A DNA stretch of 7,501 nucleotides from Deltaproteobacteria bacterium (GCA_016875515.1 VGRA01000114.1:1-7501); one strand, 5' to 3'. Counted from the first letter of the stretch, positions 1-6,904 are shown. The notes: generated from the sequence alone by a model not told the origin. Translations and numbers: made by a program.

Positions 1-215
1 GAGGTGCGGGGGGTGGGAGCGGCGGTGGTGCTGGAGGCGGCAGCGGCGGTGGCACCGGAGGGGCTGGCGGGAGCGGTCCCGCAGACGGGGCATCACCTCT
101 GGGATATGGCTGCAGCGCCTCGTCAGGGGTCGGGCTGGCGCCGTGGATGCTCCTGCTGGGCCTGCGCGTGGGCTGGGCCCTCCGGGGGCGCCGGCGGAGC
201 GTTGGCCAGCGCTGA
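1..215 (+). CDS. C-terminal end of a MYXO-CTERM surface or secreted protein (5' truncated)
   Basis: Only the last 70 codons are in the window. Complete codons begin at base 3, the TGA stop is at 213-215, and the start lies upstream. Residues 1-26 of the visible part are almost only Gly, Ser, Ala and Thr, which reads as a flexible linker. A short stretch then leads to Gly-Cys (Cys codon at 111-113), a hydrophobic segment (about residues 44-60, including APWMLLLGL) and a basic end, RGRRR. Gly-rich linker, GC motif, short hydrophobic helix and Arg cluster is the layout of the MYXO-CTERM sorting signal. In myxobacteria that signal is processed by a rhomboid- or CAAX-like myxosortase around the conserved Cys and places proteins on the cell surface. 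The hydrophobic segment is unusual in carrying an internal Arg (RVGW), so it is a divergent example. The function of the mature protein cannot be told from this tail. Confidence 0.8.
   Translation, partial: GAGGGSGGGAGGGSGGGTGGAGGSGPADGASPLGYGCSASSGVGLAPWMLLLGLRVGWALRGRRRSVGQR
18..65 (+). repeat. Degenerate tandem repeat coding a Gly/Ser linker
   Basis: Two consecutive 24-bp units (18-41 and 42-65) both begin AGCGGCGGTGG and agree at about 18 of 24 positions. They encode SGGGAGGG and SGGGTGGA. Similar glycine-rich sequence flanks them on both sides. This is low-complexity coding repeat inside the MYXO-CTERM protein linker. Such repeats can change length by slippage, but the two units have already diverged. 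Confidence 0.5.
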
Positions 216-723
216 GCCGCTCCCGGGTGCATTGTCGGGCGTCGTCCTTCCAGGCCGAGGTGCCTTGCCGAAGGGTGTCTGCTGCGGGCTGTCCGATAAG
301 GCTGCCGCGTCTGCCAAGGCCGAGCGGCTCCGCCCCCGCATCACGGGCAGGTGGCGGGCGGGTTCATTGCGGGTCGCGGGTCCCGCACTGTGCCGGGCGT
401 CGACGCGCCTTGGCCGACGAGGGCTGGATGCGAGGGTCGCTGGTACCGCACCCCCTCGGACAGGCTTCCGGCAGGATCGCTGCCGCTCGTGGCGTGGCCG
501 GCTGCAGAGCGCCTGCAGGAGGGACGGGCGCCGCGTTCTTGGCGAGCGCAGATCCAGCCTCTCCGCCGCCGTGGCCGGGGATGGAATTGCCCTGTGCAGT
601 GACGGCGAGGCGCTCACCGTCCGGGCGCCGGGACGGTTTGCGGGCATCCGGACGGTCCTCCATGCGCCACCGCGCCGCGTGCCGGGGGCGTGGCCCAGGG
701 GTTGAAGTAAGGTCCCGGGGCCC
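216..723. other. 508-bp intergenic region without a convincing gene
   Basis: Open frames cross this stretch on both strands. None looks real: their translations are Arg-, Pro- and Ala-rich, show no domain, and run straight into the neighbouring genes in the wrong frame. The region therefore appears non-coding and probably carries the promoter of the sigma-54 activator. What I can see: a perfect 6-bp hairpin at 469-485 (CGGCAG, 5-nt loop, CTGCCG) with no T-tract; an 8-bp inverted pair GAGCCGCT (214-221) and AGCGGCTC (323-330); and a repeat cluster at 616-656 listed separately. No clear -35/-10 promoter and no T-rich intrinsic terminator for the upstream gene is visible. The length is generous for a myxobacterial gap, so a small RNA or a long leader is possible but unsupported. 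Confidence 0.55.
616..656. promoter_or_regulatory. Inverted/direct repeat cluster (ACCGTCC / GGACGGT), candidate operator
   Basis: ACCGTCC at 616-622 faces GGACGGT at 631-637. The 22-bp block 616-637 matches its own reverse complement at 20 of 22 positions. A second GGACGGT follows at 650-656, exactly 19 bp after the first. The outer pair ACCGTCCGG (616-624) and CCGGACGGT (648-656) is a perfect 9-bp inverted repeat. The cluster ends 67 bp before the ATG of the FHA sigma-54 activator. Three half-sites of one 7-mer in 41 bp suggest a dimeric repressor or activator site, or a leader hairpin. No known binding consensus is recognised, and high GC raises the chance of coincidental dyads. Confidence 0.35.
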
Positions 724-2175
724 ATGGCCTCCCCCAGAGACAACCCGGACGAAGTGCTCACCAGCCCCGGCGAGGAGCTGGGGTTCGAACCGGCGGATCC
801 GCCAGAGGCCCCCGTCACCGCCGCCTACACGCTGACCCTGGACCGGTTCAGTGGGACGCTGAAGGTCCGCAAGGTGAAGCTGGTGGTCACCAACGGGCCG
901 GACGCCGGGCACGTGCTGCTGACGGACCGCGAGCGAATCCGGGTGGGGGTGGCCTCCAGCAACGACCTGGTGCTGCCGGAGGACCGCACTGCCAGCCGCC
1001 ACCACTTCGAGCTGCAGTACACCGAGCGCGGCTACCTGCTCGTGGACCTCAACTCCACCAACGGCACGTGGCTGGACGGGCGGCAGGTGGAGCGCGCCTA
1101 CCTCCAGCCGGGCTGCCGCATCCAGGCCGGCCAGACGACGGTGCTGTTCTCCCCGCTGGACGAGGAGGTCCGGATTGAGCCGGACCAGGCCGGACAGCTG
1201 GGGCGGATGGTGGGCCAGTCCCCGCCCATGCGGCAGGTCTTCGGGCTCCTCAAAAAGATTGCCCCCATGGACGTGTCCGTCATCGTCCAGGGGGAGACGG
1301 GGACCGGGAAGGAGCTGGTGGCGAGGGCCATCCACGAGCTGTCGCCGCGCCGGGATGGGCCGCTTGTGGTGCTGGACTGCGGGGCCATCCCGCCCAACCT
1401 CATAGAGAGTGAGCTGTTCGGCCACGAGAAGGGGTCCTTCACCGGCGCGGTGGCGGCGCGCCCGGGGGCCTTCGAGCGGGCGCACGGCGGCACCATCTTC
1501 CTGGACGAGCTGGGCGAGCTGCGGCTGGACCTGCAGCCCCGGCTCCTTCGCGTGCTGGAGAACCGGGAGGTGCGGCGGGTGGGGGGCAACGAGGTGCTGG
1601 AGGTGGACGTGCGCGTGGTGGCCGCCACGCACCGGAACCTGGTGAAGGAGGTGCAGGCGGGCAACTTCCGCGAGGACCTCTACTTCCGCCTCTCCGTCAT
1701 CACCGTGCAGATGCCGCCGCTGCGCGAGCGGCGCGAGGACGTGCCGCTGCTCCTGCGCAAGGCGCTGGAGGACCCGGAGCTGCAGGCGCGGGCGGGCAAA
1801 AAGCGCTTCACCCCGGCGGCGCTGTCACGGCTGGCGGCCTACGCGTGGCCGGGCAACGTGCGGGAGCTCATGAACGTGGTGGCGCACGTCACCACCTTCG
1901 CGGAGGGGGAGGACATTGACCTCCACCACCTCCCGGCCCGCGTTCAGGGGACGGTGAAGGAGTCCCCGGTGCCGTTCAACGAGCACCTCACCTTCAAGGA
2001 CGCCAAGGAGCAGTTGCTCAGCCACTTCGAGCGCGAATACGTGGGGCAACTGCTCCAGCGCTGCGAGGGAAACATCTCCCGCGCCGCCCGCGAGAGCGGG
2101 CTCCACCGCAAGTCCATTGAGCGGCTGGTGAAGAAGTACCAGCTGGACCCGCGGGCGAGCCGGCCGAAGGGGTAG
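724..2175 (+). CDS. FHA-domain sigma-54-dependent transcriptional activator (NtrC-type enhancer-binding protein)
   Basis: This 483-residue protein has no receiver domain. It has an N-terminal FHA domain (about residues 52-142), a AAA+ sigma-54 interaction domain (about 163-405) and a C-terminal Fis-type helix-turn-helix (about 440-474). The FHA part shows S91-R-H and STNGT (111-115). The usual Arg after the first conserved Gly is Val76, so phosphothreonine binding may be altered. The AAA+ part has Walker A GETGTGKE (190-197), the sigma-54-contacting loop as GSFTGA (237-242, rather than GAFTGA), Walker B TIFLDE (257-262), Arg fingers in FREDLYFR (315-322) and sensor II WPGNVREL (375-382). It should hydrolyse ATP to remodel RNA polymerase-sigma-54 closed complexes, with FHA input probably from a Ser/Thr kinase pathway, as known for related myxobacterial regulators. 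Start: ATG with a weak AAGG at 709-712. Its target genes are unknown; it is convergent with lspA, 18 bp away. Confidence 0.95.
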   Translation: MASPRDNPDEVLTSPGEELGFEPADPPEAPVTAAYTLTLDRFSGTLKVRKVKLVVTNGPDAGHVLLTDRERIRVGVASSNDLVLPEDRTASRHHFELQYTERGYLLVDLNSTNGTWLDGRQVERAYLQPGCRIQAGQTTVLFSPLDEEVRIEPDQAGQLGRMVGQSPPMRQVFGLLKKIAPMDVSVIVQGETGTGKELVARAIHELSPRRDGPLVVLDCGAIPPNLIESELFGHEKGSFTGAVAARPGAFERAHGGTIFLDELGELRLDLQPRLLRVLENREVRRVGGNEVLEVDVRVVAATHRNLVKEVQAGNFREDLYFRLSVITVQMPPLRERREDVPLLLRKALEDPELQARAGKKRFTPAALSRLAAYAWPGNVRELMNVVAHVTTFAEGEDIDLHHLPARVQGTVKESPVPFNEHLTFKDAKEQLLSHFEREYVGQLLQRCEGNISRAARESGLHRKSIERLVKKYQLDPRASRPKG

Positions 2176-2193
2176 GCGGGCCGAGGGGGCCGG

Positions 2194-2742
2194 TCAGGGG
2201 ACCTCGGGCGGCTGGCTGTCCCCGCCCCGGGAGGCTGCGGGAGGGCTGGGCTTCTCCGGGAGCGCCAGCAGCACCACCCCCACGACGATGGCGATGTCTG
2301 CCACGTTGAAGATGCCGGTGCGGAGCGGGCCAATCCCCAGGTTCATGAAGTCCGTCACCACGCCGCGCTCGAAGACACGGTCATACAGGTTGCCCAGCCC
2401 CCCCGAGGCCACCGCCGCTAGGGCCAGCCGGGCGCGGGGGGAGAGATCCCTGCGGACGTACACCGTCACGGTAAGCCCCAGCAGCAGCAGCCCCACGGCC
2501 CAGCTGAAGATGGCCATCCGCGCCCCCTCGGAGAGCGAGGCGCCGAGCGACAGGAACGCCCCCCGGTTCTCCGCGTAGTCCAGCCGCACCGTGTCCCCGA
2601 GGAACGATTGCCGGGGCGTGCCCTTGAGGTGCTGCTGGGCCAGCACCTTGGTCCAGCGGTCCAGGCCCAGGGTGAGGACGAGCAGGGCCGTGGCGAGCGC
2701 CAGCAGGCGGGGAGAGGGGCGGGGGTAGGCGTGATCGGACAT
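2194..2742 (-). CDS. lspA: Lipoprotein signal peptidase (signal peptidase II)
   Basis: LspA is an inner-membrane aspartyl protease that cuts the signal peptide of diacylglyceryl-modified prolipoproteins just before the lipid-bearing Cys. With the ATG at 2742 it is 182 residues, normal for the family. Visible landmarks are GLDRWTK (26-32, conserved Asp28), the ENRGAFLS block (58-65, Asn59), GGLGNLYDR (114-122), the first catalytic Asp131 in VVTDFMN, and the second catalytic Asp149 in FNVADIAI. Hydrophobic helices lie near 12-27, 76-96, 103-119 and 143-161. A Pro-rich cytoplasmic tail (162-182) ends the protein. The frame is open to 2817, but MSDH is preferred: the first membrane helix then starts near residue 12, and GAGGG lies 13 nt upstream (2756-2760). 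In many bacteria lspA follows ileS; here it is divergent from it. LspA is the target of globomycin and of antibiotic TA (myxovirescin), and Myxococcus xanthus has several lspA copies, so this may not be the only one. Confidence 0.95.
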   Translation of the reverse strand: MSDHAYPRPSPRLLALATALLVLTLGLDRWTKVLAQQHLKGTPRQSFLGDTVRLDYAENRGAFLSLGASLSEGARMAIFSWAVGLLLLGLTVTVYVRRDLSPRARLALAAVASGGLGNLYDRVFERGVVTDFMNLGIGPLRTGIFNVADIAIVVGVVLLALPEKPSPPAASRGGDSQPPEVP

Positions 2743-2820
2743 TTCGGGGGGCGCACCCTCGCACATTCCGGGCGCGTTGCGTTGAGCGCAGTGGCGGCGG
2801 CGTGTTACCTGCCCCACGCC
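2743..2820. promoter_or_regulatory. Divergent lspA-ileS intergenic region (shared promoter zone)
   Basis: These 78 bp must hold promoters for both lspA (leftward) and ileS (rightward). On the + strand the best sigma-70-like guess is TTGAGC (2782-2787), 17 bp, TTACCT (2805-2810). The -35 is fair and the -10 poor. If it is real, the ileS leader would be only a few bases long. A small dyad TGCG-TTGAG-CGCA sits at 2778-2790, overlapping that -35. No Shine-Dalgarno is visible before ileS. The space is too short for a T-box or attenuator in front of ileS. Confidence 0.35.
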
Positions 2821-5703
2821 ATGTCAGCGCCCCGCGACTACAAAGACACCATCAACCTCCCCAAGACCGACTTCCCCATGAAAGGGAACCTGGCCCAGCT
2901 CGAGCCGCGGATGCTCGAGCGCTGGGACAAGGAGGGCACGTTCGCCCGGGTGCTGGAGAAGAACGCCGGCAAGCCCCGCTTCGTCTTCCACGACGGACCG
3001 CCCTACGCCAACGGCCACATCCACATTGGCCACGCGCTGAACAAGATTTTGAAGGACATGGTGGTGAAGTACCGGAACCTGTCCGGCCGGCAGTGTGACT
3101 TCGTCCCCGGCTGGGACTGCCACGGACTCCCCATCGAGCAGGCGGTGGAGAAGCGGCTGCGCGAGAAGAAGGTGGACAAGCGGACCCTGTCCCGGGACCA
3201 GTTCCTGGAGGCGTGCCGCGGCTACGCCACCGAGTTCATCGACGTGCAGCGGGCGGAGTTCCAGCGGCTGGGGCTCTTCGGGCAGTGGAGCAACCCGTAC
3301 AAGACCCTGACGTTCGACTACGAGGCGCAGGAGATCCGCGAGCTCGCGACCTTCGCGCGTGGCGGGTATCTCTACCGGAAGAAGAAGCCGGTGTACTGGT
3401 GCCTCGCGGACCAGACGGCGCTGGCCGAGGCGGAGGTGGAGTACGAAGACCACGCCTCGCCGTCCGTCTACGTGGCCATGCCGGCGGCGGAGGGTGAACT
3501 CTCCGCGAAGTGGCCGCAGCTTCTGGGCAAGAAGGTGGCCTTCGTCATCTGGACCACCACGCCGTGGACGCTGCCGGCCAACCTGGCCGTCGCGGTGAAC
3601 CCGGGCTTCACCTACGTCTTCTACGCGCTGGGTGACCGCGTGCTGGTGGTGGCCAGGGACCTGCTCGCGAAGGTGATGGCCGAGGTGGCCCCGGGCGAAC
3701 TGCAGGTGAAGGACGCGAAGCTGCCGGGCGGTGAGCTGCAGGCGGTGGCGCTGTGCTCGTCCGACCGGGTGCTCGGCTACGCCGAGGGCAGCGAGCTGGA
3801 GGGACTCTCCTACCGCCACCCGTTCCTGGAGCGGACGGGCAAGGTCATCCTGGGCGAGCACGTGACGCTGGAGGCGGGCACGGGCCTCGTCCACACCGCG
3901 CCTGGCCACGGCCAGGAGGACTACGAGGTGGGGCTCCGCTACGGGCTGGACGTCTACAACCCCGTGCGCAACGACGGCCGCTACGACGACACGGTGGGGC
4001 CGCGGCTGGCGGGAATGAAGGTCTTCGAGGCCAACCCCGTGGTGGTGGACTGGCTGGTGGAGGCCGGGGCGCTGCTGAACGACAAGGCAGACAAGGTCAG
4101 CCACAGCTACCCGCACTGCTGGCGCTGCCACAATCCGGTCATCTTCCGCGCCACGCACCAGTGGTTCATCAACCTGGCGCACGGGTCCCTGCGCCAGAAG
4201 GCGTTGGACGAAATTGACCGCGTGCAGTGGATCCCGAAATGGGGCCGGGACCGCATCTTCAACATGCTCGAGGGCCGCCCGGACTGGTGCATCAGCCGCC
4301 AGCGGACCTGGGGCGTGCCCATCCCGGTGGCGCTCTGCGAGGGGTGCGGCCACGCGCACGTGGACGCGGCCTTCATGGAGAAGGTGGCGGACGCGGTGGA
4401 GAAGGAGGGGGCCGGGGCGTGGTACCGCGCGGAGCTCTCCGACCTGCTCCCCGCGGGCTTCGCCTGCCCGTCCTGCGGCAAGTCCCAGTGGCGCAAGGAG
4501 ACGGACATCCTGGACGTGTGGTTCGACTCGGCGTGCAGCTTCGCTGCGGTTGCGGCGAAGCGGCCCAACCACGGCCTGCCGGTGGACCTGTACCTGGAGG
4601 GCTCGGACCAGCACCGCGGCTGGTTCCACAGCTCGCTGCTGGTGGGCGTGGGGACGCGCGGCCGAGCCCCGTACGAGGCGGTCCTGACGCACGGCTTCGT
4701 GGTGGACGGGCAGGGCCGCAAGATGAGCAAGAGCCTGGGCAACGTGGTGCCGCCCGAGAAGGTCATCAACCAGTACGGCGCGGAAATCCTCCGGCTGTGG
4801 GTGGCCTCGGCGGACTACCGGGACGACGTGCGCGTGTCCGACGAAATTCTCCGCGGGCTGGCGGAGACGTACCGCAAGGTGCGCAACACGCTCCGCTACG
4901 CGCTCTCCAATCTGTACGACTTCGACCCCGCGAAGGACGCGGTGCCGGACGCCGAGCTGCTCCCGCTGGACCGCTGGGCGAAGCTGAGGCTTTCGGAGTT
5001 GGTGGAGAAGGTGACGCGGGCGTTCGAGGCGTACGAGTTCCACCTGGTGAACCAGGCGGTGGTGGACTTCTGCGCGGTGGACCTGTCTGCCGTGTACTTC
5101 GACATCAACAAGGACCGGCTCTACACCTCCCGCGCGGACAGCCGGGCGCGGCGCAGCGCGCAGACGGTGATGCACGAGCTGGCCCGCACGCTGCTTTTGC
5201 TGGTGGCCCCGGTGATGAGCTTCACCGCAGAGGAGGCGTGGGGGTACCTGCCGGGGGACAAGGCGGCTTCCGTGTTTCTGGGCGAGTTCCCCAAGGCACG
5301 CGGGGTGACGGACGCGGACCGGGCGCTGCTGCAGCGGTTCGAGAAGCTGTTCGCGGTGCGCTCGGCGGTGCAGGGGCTGCTGGAGGCGGCGCGGCGGGAC
5401 AAGCGCATTGGCAGTTCGGTGGAGGCGCAGGTGGTGCTGCACGCCACCGGGGAGGCGAAGGCCTTCCTGGAGGCGCACGCGGAGGAGCTGCCGGCGTACT
5501 TCATCGTCAGCCAGGTGACGTGGGCCGGGGCGCCGCCGGAGGGAGGGACGGCGCTGGCGCTGGCCCCCGTGTTCGGCACCGCGCAGGTGCACGCGGCGGT
5601 GACGGCGGCGGACGGTGCCAAGTGCCCGCGCTGCTGGCAGTACAGCGCGAAGGTGGGCGCGGGACAGGAGACGTGTGACCGCTGCGAAGATGCGCTCCGC
5701 TAG
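2821..5703 (+). CDS. ileS: Isoleucyl-tRNA synthetase
   Basis: IleRS is a cytoplasmic class I synthetase that attaches isoleucine to tRNA-Ile and hydrolyses mischarged valine. The 960 residues are close to the usual bacterial length. Order: start region with NLPKTDFPMKGNL (12-24); Rossmann fold with HIGH at 68-71 and GWDCHGLPIE (97-106); CP1 editing domain with WTTTPWTLPANLAV (244-257) and GTGLVHTAPGHGQEDY (353-368); a CxxC pair at 506/509 and another at 549/552, a likely zinc knuckle; DVWFDS; KMSKS at 634-638; anticodon-binding helices; and a C-terminal zinc finger C935/C938/C952/C955 ending five residues later. The FPMKGNL start and normal HxGH order mark the common bacterial IleS1 type, not the mupirocin-resistant IleS2 type. 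The frame is open far upstream, but the ATG at 2821 gives the conserved N terminus. After codon 2 the gene uses no TTA, CTA or TCA codon for over 900 codons, showing strong GC codon bias. Confidence 0.98.
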   Translation: MSAPRDYKDTINLPKTDFPMKGNLAQLEPRMLERWDKEGTFARVLEKNAGKPRFVFHDGPPYANGHIHIGHALNKILKDMVVKYRNLSGRQCDFVPGWDCHGLPIEQAVEKRLREKKVDKRTLSRDQFLEACRGYATEFIDVQRAEFQRLGLFGQWSNPYKTLTFDYEAQEIRELATFARGGYLYRKKKPVYWCLADQTALAEAEVEYEDHASPSVYVAMPAAEGELSAKWPQLLGKKVAFVIWTTTPWTLPANLAVAVNPGFTYVFYALGDRVLVVARDLLAKVMAEVAPGELQVKDAKLPGGELQAVALCSSDRVLGYAEGSELEGLSYRHPFLERTGKVILGEHVTLEAGTGLVHTAPGHGQEDYEVGLRYGLDVYNPVRNDGRYDDTVGPRLAGMKVFEANPVVVDWLVEAGALLNDKADKVSHSYPHCWRCHNPVIFRATHQWFINLAHGSLRQKALDEIDRVQWIPKWGRDRIFNMLEGRPDWCISRQRTWGVPIPVALCEGCGHAHVDAAFMEKVADAVEKEGAGAWYRAELSDLLPAGFACPSCGKSQWRKETDILDVWFDSACSFAAVAAKRPNHGLPVDLYLEGSDQHRGWFHSSLLVGVGTRGRAPYEAVLTHGFVVDGQGRKMSKSLGNVVPPEKVINQYGAEILRLWVASADYRDDVRVSDEILRGLAETYRKVRNTLRYALSNLYDFDPAKDAVPDAELLPLDRWAKLRLSELVEKVTRAFEAYEFHLVNQAVVDFCAVDLSAVYFDINKDRLYTSRADSRARRSAQTVMHELARTLLLLVAPVMSFTAEEAWGYLPGDKAASVFLGEFPKARGVTDADRALLQRFEKLFAVRSAVQGLLEAARRDKRIGSSVEAQVVLHATGEAKAFLEAHAEELPAYFIVSQVTWAGAPPEGGTALALAPVFGTAQVHAAVTAADGAKCPRCWQYSAKVGAGQETCDRCEDALR
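5666..5670 (+). promoter_or_regulatory. Candidate ribosome binding site for the MFS gene inside the end of ileS
   Basis: AGGAG at 5666-5670 is the best Shine-Dalgarno match in the neighbourhood. It lies 4 nt before an in-frame GTG at 5675 and 19 nt before the ATG at 5690. The GTG start would add five residues (MTAAK) to the transporter and is the better-served start by this rule. The spacing is slightly short, so the choice is open. Confidence 0.4.
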
Positions 5704-6904
5704 GACGTTCTTGCGAGAGGCGGTGGGCGGGCTGCCGGGGGCCTACTGGGTCCTCTGGGTTGCCACGCTCGTCAACAAGCTTGGAGCGTTCATCGTCCCC
5801 TTCCTGTCGCTGTACCTGGTGAAGCACCGGGGCCTGGGCGTGGCGGAGGCTGGGGCGCTGTTTTCGCTGTTAGGACTCGGCGGGCTCGTGGCCAACCCGC
5901 TCGGGGGTTGGCTGTCGGACCGCCACGGCCGCAGGGTTGGGATGCTGACCGGGCTGTGCGGCACCGCGGTGGCGGTGCTGCTGCTCTGGGCGGCAGAGGG
6001 GCGCGCCCAGCTGGCGGCGGCAGCCTTCTTCCTGGGCCTGATGATGGACCTGTACCGGCCCTCGGTGATGGCCATCGTGGCAGACGTGGTGCCGCGCGCG
6101 CACCAGCCGCGCGCCTACAACCTGCTGTACTGGGCGGTGAACGTGGGCTTTGCCGCTTCTCCGCTGGTGGCGGGGGCGCTGGGGGAGGCCCACTTCGACT
6201 GGCTGTTCTGGGGGGACGCTGCGACCACGCTCATGTGCGCGGGGCTCATCTGGCGGTTCGCCCCGGAGAGCCGCCCGGAGTCCGCCGCGCGGGACGCCGA
6301 GCAGGGTAGCCACCCGCTGGTGGCGTTGGGGGACGCGGTGTTCCTGCCCTACCTGGGGGTGAACTTCCTGGTGGCGCTGCTCTTCTTCCAGTTCTTCGTG
6401 GCGCTGCCGGCGGACATGGCGGCGCAGGGGCTGGGGGCGCGCGAATACGGCATGGCCATCTCGGTGAACGGGGTGCTCATCGTCCTCCTGCAGCCGGTAC
6501 TGGGGGGGGCCATGGAGCGGATGCCGCGCGGGCGTGCGCTGGCGCTGGGGGCGCTGCTGACGGGGGCGGGGTTCGGCCTCTATGCGTGGGTGCGCTCGTT
6601 GGCGGGTTTTGCCGCCGGGGCCGCGGTGTGGACGCTGGGGGAGATCCTCATGTCGCCGGTCAACAGCAGCATCGTGGCGGACCTGGCCCCGGAGGCGCAG
6701 CGCGCCCGCTACCAGGGGGCGTACAACATGGCGTGGGCCTCCGCGGTGCTGGTGGGCCCGGCCGCGGGGAGCTGGGTGCTGGAGAACTGGGGCCGGGCGG
6801 TGCTGTGGGGCGGGTGCCTGCTGCTCGGCACGGCCGCGGCGGTGCTGCACCTGCTGCTCGTCCCGGCCCGGCGGGCGAGGCTGGGGGCGCTGGCGAGGGA
6901 GTAG
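5690..6904 (+). CDS. Major facilitator superfamily transporter (DHA1/MdtH-like efflux type)
   Basis: The 404-residue protein has about twelve membrane helices (near 18-43, 52-71, 84-101, 107-130, 143-165, 170-190, 215-240, 253-275, 283-300, 304-325, 345-366, 370-391), with a longer loop at 191-214 between the halves. MFS motif A is clear after helix 2: GGWLSDRHGRR (72-82). The pseudo-repeat RAYNLLYWAVNVGF / RARYQGAYNMAWASA before helices 5 and 11 is typical of drug-efflux MFS proteins of the MdtH/YttB sort. Proton-driven export of a small molecule is therefore the best guess; the substrate is unknown. The ATG at 5690 lies inside ileS and overlaps its stop by 14 bp, so the two are surely cotranscribed and probably translationally coupled. 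A GTG at 5675 with AGGAG upstream is an alternative start (409 residues). Confidence 0.9.
   Translation: MRSARTFLREAVGGLPGAYWVLWVATLVNKLGAFIVPFLSLYLVKHRGLGVAEAGALFSLLGLGGLVANPLGGWLSDRHGRRVGMLTGLCGTAVAVLLLWAAEGRAQLAAAAFFLGLMMDLYRPSVMAIVADVVPRAHQPRAYNLLYWAVNVGFAASPLVAGALGEAHFDWLFWGDAATTLMCAGLIWRFAPESRPESAARDAEQGSHPLVALGDAVFLPYLGVNFLVALLFFQFFVALPADMAAQGLGAREYGMAISVNGVLIVLLQPVLGGAMERMPRGRALALGALLTGAGFGLYAWVRSLAGFAAGAAVWTLGEILMSPVNSSIVADLAPEAQRARYQGAYNMAWASAVLVGPAAGSWVLENWGRAVLWGGCLLLGTAAAVLHLLLVPARRARLGALARE

Noticed and set aside
123..835. Long overlapping open frames on both strands across the 216-723 gap
   Set aside because: No start with ribosome binding site, no domain, Arg/Pro/Ala-rich translations, and conflict with the MYXO-CTERM tail and the FHA regulator.
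364..1632. A 422-codon antisense open frame over the regulator start and the upstream gap
   Set aside because: Shadow of the high-GC FHA regulator; low-complexity His/Arg/Pro-rich product with no recognisable motif.
2164..2193. Bidirectional terminator between the regulator and lspA
   Set aside because: Short GC-rich self-complementary pieces (GGCC-GAGGG-GGCC at 2179-2191) exist but have no T-tract on either side; too weak in DNA this GC-rich.
2743..2817. Longer lspA start at 2817 or 2766
   Set aside because: These add a polar, Cys/Arg-containing leader not seen in the family and have no ribosome binding site; 2742 gives the normal length.
2608..2820. A 71-residue N-terminal extension of IleRS
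   Set aside because: The extension runs antisense through lspA and is not IleRS-like; the conserved N terminus begins at the ATG at 2821.
2743..2820. T-box riboswitch or attenuator before ileS
   Set aside because: Only 78 bp, no T-box-like element, no terminator hairpin with a T run.
2824..5592. A 922-codon open frame antisense to ileS
   Set aside because: It is in exact codon register with ileS, so it only reflects that ileS lacks TTA, CTA and TCA codons. The translation is rich in Arg, His and Val with no domain.
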